A stretch of DNA of 7,885 nt from Hyphomonas sp. Lineage in GTDB: Bacteria > Pseudomonadota > Alphaproteobacteria > Caulobacterales > Hyphomonadaceae. The translations under genes and the position numbers were made by a program. The stretch is taken from positions 1 through 7,885 of the forward strand of contig DNFL01000217.1 of the NCBI GenBank assembly GCA_003486945.1, in the 5' to 3' direction. Numbering within the stretch: the first letter of the stretch is position 1; each line of letters begins with the position of its first letter. A model generated the notes under the pieces. The model worked only from the letters and a program-made list of their open reading frames with translations. It made no database searches and was not told where the DNA came from. Positions 5,861-7,885 of this stretch are shown here, piece after piece.

Positions 5861-5890
5861 AAAAAGCCCCGCCATTTGGCGGGGCTTTTT
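5861..5890. terminator. Bidirectional intrinsic terminator between ptsN and the M3 peptidase
   Basis: AAAAAGCCCCGCC and GGCGGGGCTTTTT form a perfect 13-pair stem around ATTT. The plus strand ends in TTTTTGTTTTT; the minus strand reads into a T run of six (complement of the A run at 5860-5865). It lies 24 bases after the ptsN stop and 20 bases past the stop of the convergent peptidase gene, so it serves both. Confidence 0.95.
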
Positions 5891-5910
5891 GTTTTTGGCC
5901 TCAGGCTTGA

Positions 5911-7885
5911 TCAGCCTTCCGCCGGCGCCGGGTCTGCGAAGCCGCGATTGCGGAGCAGCGGCTCGATGCCGGGATCGGAGCCGCGGAAGTTGCGGTACAG
6001 CTCATCCGTTTCGCGCAGGCCGCCGGATTCGTAGACCCACTTTTTCAGCTTCGCCGCGAGTTCCGGATTGAAGATGTCGCCGGACTGTTTGAACGCATCA
6101 AAACCGTCCGCATCCAGAATTTCAGCCCACAGATAAGAATAGTAGCCGGCCGAATAGCCGCCATCGAAGATGTGGGAGAAATAGGTCGAGCGATAACGCG
6201 GCTCGATCACTTCCGGGATGTTGTACTTCTTCAGAACCTCAACCTCGAAGGCGCGCGCATCGGTGATCTTCGCGGCCTCCTCAGAAGACAGCATGTGCCA
6301 GTGAAGGTCGATCAGCGAGGCGGCGATATACTCGATCGTCTTGAAGCCCTGGTTGAAGGTCGAGGCCTTGTTCATCCGGTCGATCAACGTTTGCGGCAGC
6401 ACGGCGCCGGTCTGGTAGTGACGGGCATAGGTGGCGAGCACCTGCGGCTCGGTCGCCCAGTGTTCCATCACCTGCGCCGGGAACTCGACATAGTCCGGGC
6501 CGCCATACACGCCGGAATAGCTGGGATAACGGATCTGCGTCAGCAGGCCGTGCAGGCCGTGGCCGAATTCGTGGAACAGCGTTTCCACGCCGTCCATCGA
6601 CATCAGCGCCGGCTGGCCTTCGGCCGGCGGCACGAGGTTCATGTTGTTGGTGATGATCGGGCGCGTGACCGTACCGTCCATGTCCGAGCTGTCCCGGTAG
6701 CCGCTCATCCACGCCCCGCCGCGCTTGGAATCGCGGGAGAACATGTCGATCATGAACAGGCCGAGATGCTGGCCGGTGGCCGCGTCTTTCACATCATAGG
6801 ACTCGACGGTCGGGTGCCAGCCGGCAACATCGACGCGCGTCAGCGAGATGTTGAACAGGCGCTCGGCCACTTCGAAGGCGCCGTCGCGGGCGTTTTCCAG
6901 CTGGAAGTAAGGGCGCAGCTGGCTGTCGTCGAAGGCGTATTTGTCGGCGCGGACTTTCTCCGCATAGAACCACCAGTCATGGCCGGCGATCGGGAAGCCT
7001 GCGAGCTTCTCCATGTCGGCCTGTTCTTCAGCAGCGCGTTTCAGCGCCGGTTCCAGAACTTTCACAAGGAAGTCGACAGCCGCTTCCGGTGTTTTCGCCA
7101 TACGGTTCTCGAGCACATAGTGCGCGTGGCTCTTGTAACCCATCAGCTCGGCGCGCTTGGCGCGCAGCTGGGCGATCTTGAGGGCGAGTGCGCCATTGTC
7201 CCATTCGCCGGAATTGGCGCGCAGGCGGTAGCCGTCAAACAGCTGGCTGCGCAGCTCGCGGTCTTCACCGGCGGTCATGAAGCCTTCGAAGACCGGCCGG
7301 TCGAGGCCGATTTCCCAGGTCTTGTCGCCGTCGCGGTCGAGCGCGTTCTTGAAGTCCGGCGAGAGCCCCTTGAGGCGCGTTTCGTCGGTGACCACCAGTT
7401 TGAAGTCTTTTGAGGCGGCGAGCAGGTTCTGACCATAGGTTGTCGTCAGGCCCGAAAGCTCGGCATTGATCTTGGAGACTTCAGCCTGCACGTCCGGCGA
7501 AAGGCCGGCGCCGGCGCGCACGAAATTGCGGTGCGTGAGTTCAAGAAGGCGCGCGTCCTGCTCGTCGAGGCCAAGGCGGTCGCGCTGGTCGTAGACGGCT
7601 TTCACGCGGGCGAAGAGTTTCGGATTGAACGTCACCGCATCGCGCTCGGTCGAGAGCATCGGATAGATTTCGGCCTCGAGGGCCTGGATTTCCGCATTGG
7701 TGTCGGTGCTGGAAAGATTACCGAACACGCCCATCACCTTGTTCAGCGATTTACCTGAGCGTTCGAGGGCGAGGATCGTGTTGTCGAAGGTCGGCGCTTC
7801 GGCATTGTCGACGATGGCAGCGATTTCAGCGCGGGATTCCAGGATACCCTTCAGGATCGCCGGCTTGAAATGCTCGTTGCGGATT
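5911..7885 (-). CDS. dcp: M3 family peptidyl-dipeptidase, Dcp-like (5' end missing)
   Basis: This is a zinc metallopeptidase that removes C-terminal dipeptides from, or otherwise trims, short peptides. The frame is open to the window's end, so the start lies outside; the visible 657 residues approach the full length of E. coli Dcp (about 680). The first visible residues, IRNEHFKPAILKGI then NAEAPTFDNTILALERSGK, match the Dcp N-terminus. The zinc site HEFGH is encoded at 6573-6559, and the third ligand Glu in DYVEFPAQVMEHW (codon 6486-6484) is 29 residues after the first His, as in Dcp. The C-terminal substrate-binding signature HIFDGGYSAGYYSYLW and ELYRNFRGSDPGIEPLLRNRG are intact. GTG/ATG codons at 7737/7734 are internal. 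Whether it carries a signal peptide or lipoprotein signal cannot be seen. Dcp and oligopeptidase A are related; the motifs fit Dcp better. Confidence 0.9.
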   Translation of the reverse strand, partial: IRNEHFKPAILKGILESRAEIAAIVDNAEAPTFDNTILALERSGKSLNKVMGVFGNLSSTDTNAEIQALEAEIYPMLSTERDAVTFNPKLFARVKAVYDQRDRLGLDEQDARLLELTHRNFVRAGAGLSPDVQAEVSKINAELSGLTTTYGQNLLAASKDFKLVVTDETRLKGLSPDFKNALDRDGDKTWEIGLDRPVFEGFMTAGEDRELRSQLFDGYRLRANSGEWDNGALALKIAQLRAKRAELMGYKSHAHYVLENRMAKTPEAAVDFLVKVLEPALKRAAEEQADMEKLAGFPIAGHDWWFYAEKVRADKYAFDDSQLRPYFQLENARDGAFEVAERLFNISLTRVDVAGWHPTVESYDVKDAATGQHLGLFMIDMFSRDSKRGGAWMSGYRDSSDMDGTVTRPIITNNMNLVPPAEGQPALMSMDGVETLFHEFGHGLHGLLTQIRYPSYSGVYGGPDYVEFPAQVMEHWATEPQVLATYARHYQTGAVLPQTLIDRMNKASTFNQGFKTIEYIAASLIDLHWHMLSSEEAAKITDARAFEVEVLKKYNIPEVIEPRYRSTYFSHIFDGGYSAGYYSYLWAEILDADGFDAFKQSGDIFNPELAAKLKKWVYESGGLRETDELYRNFRGSDPGIEPLLRNRGFADPAPAEG

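Noticed and set aside
6172..7413. 413-residue open frame on the plus strand
   Set aside because: It lies wholly antisense to the M3 peptidase, whose motifs are unmistakable. In GC-rich DNA the complementary frame of a real gene often stays open. Composition is Arg/Val/His-rich with no recognisable domain.

Overview
The window looks like chromosomal DNA from a GC-rich Gram-negative proteobacterium, most likely an alphaproteobacterium. The grounds are GC-rich third codon positions, the adjacent hpf-ptsN pair, and the character of the Psp proteins. A Caulobacterales/Hyphomonadaceae-type host is a guess and was not tested. I saw no sign of mobile DNA, tRNA or rRNA genes, or CRISPR arrays.

Layout: (1) 1-1512 (+) is the 3' part of mnmC, the bifunctional tRNA wobble-uridine modification enzyme. 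(2) 3382-1509 (-) is a compact phage-shock-protein operon, read in the order small membrane protein (43 aa) - pspA - small membrane protein (36 aa) - pspB - pspC - small membrane protein (61 aa). It ends convergently with mnmC. The stop codons of mnmC and the last small gene share one CTAG, and a strong intrinsic terminator for the psp transcript lies inside the mnmC coding sequence. (3) 3383-3587 is a divergent control region. It holds a -24/-12 (sigma-54) promoter for the psp operon, an IHF-like site and a 32-bp inverted repeat well placed to be the PspF activator site. (4) 3588-4631 (+) is pspF, the sigma-54 activator. (5) 4760-5836 (+) holds hpf (long form) and ptsN, followed by a bidirectional terminator at 5861-5890. 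(6) 5911-7885 (-) is an M3-family peptidyl-dipeptidase (Dcp-like) whose 5' end lies beyond the window.

How it works together: PspF should activate the psp operon from the divergent region through sigma-54, and PspA should hold PspF inactive until membrane stress frees it. The tryptophan in PspF that PspA contacts is present at residue 56. PspB and PspC are the inner-membrane sensors. The most novel content is the set of three small membrane-protein genes built into this operon, above all the 36-codon gene between pspA and pspB, whose stop overlaps the pspB start (TGATG). The psp terminator embedded antisense in mnmC and the inverted-repeat operator are the next most interesting signals. hpf and ptsN, which often follow rpoN, here follow the sigma-54 activator pspF.
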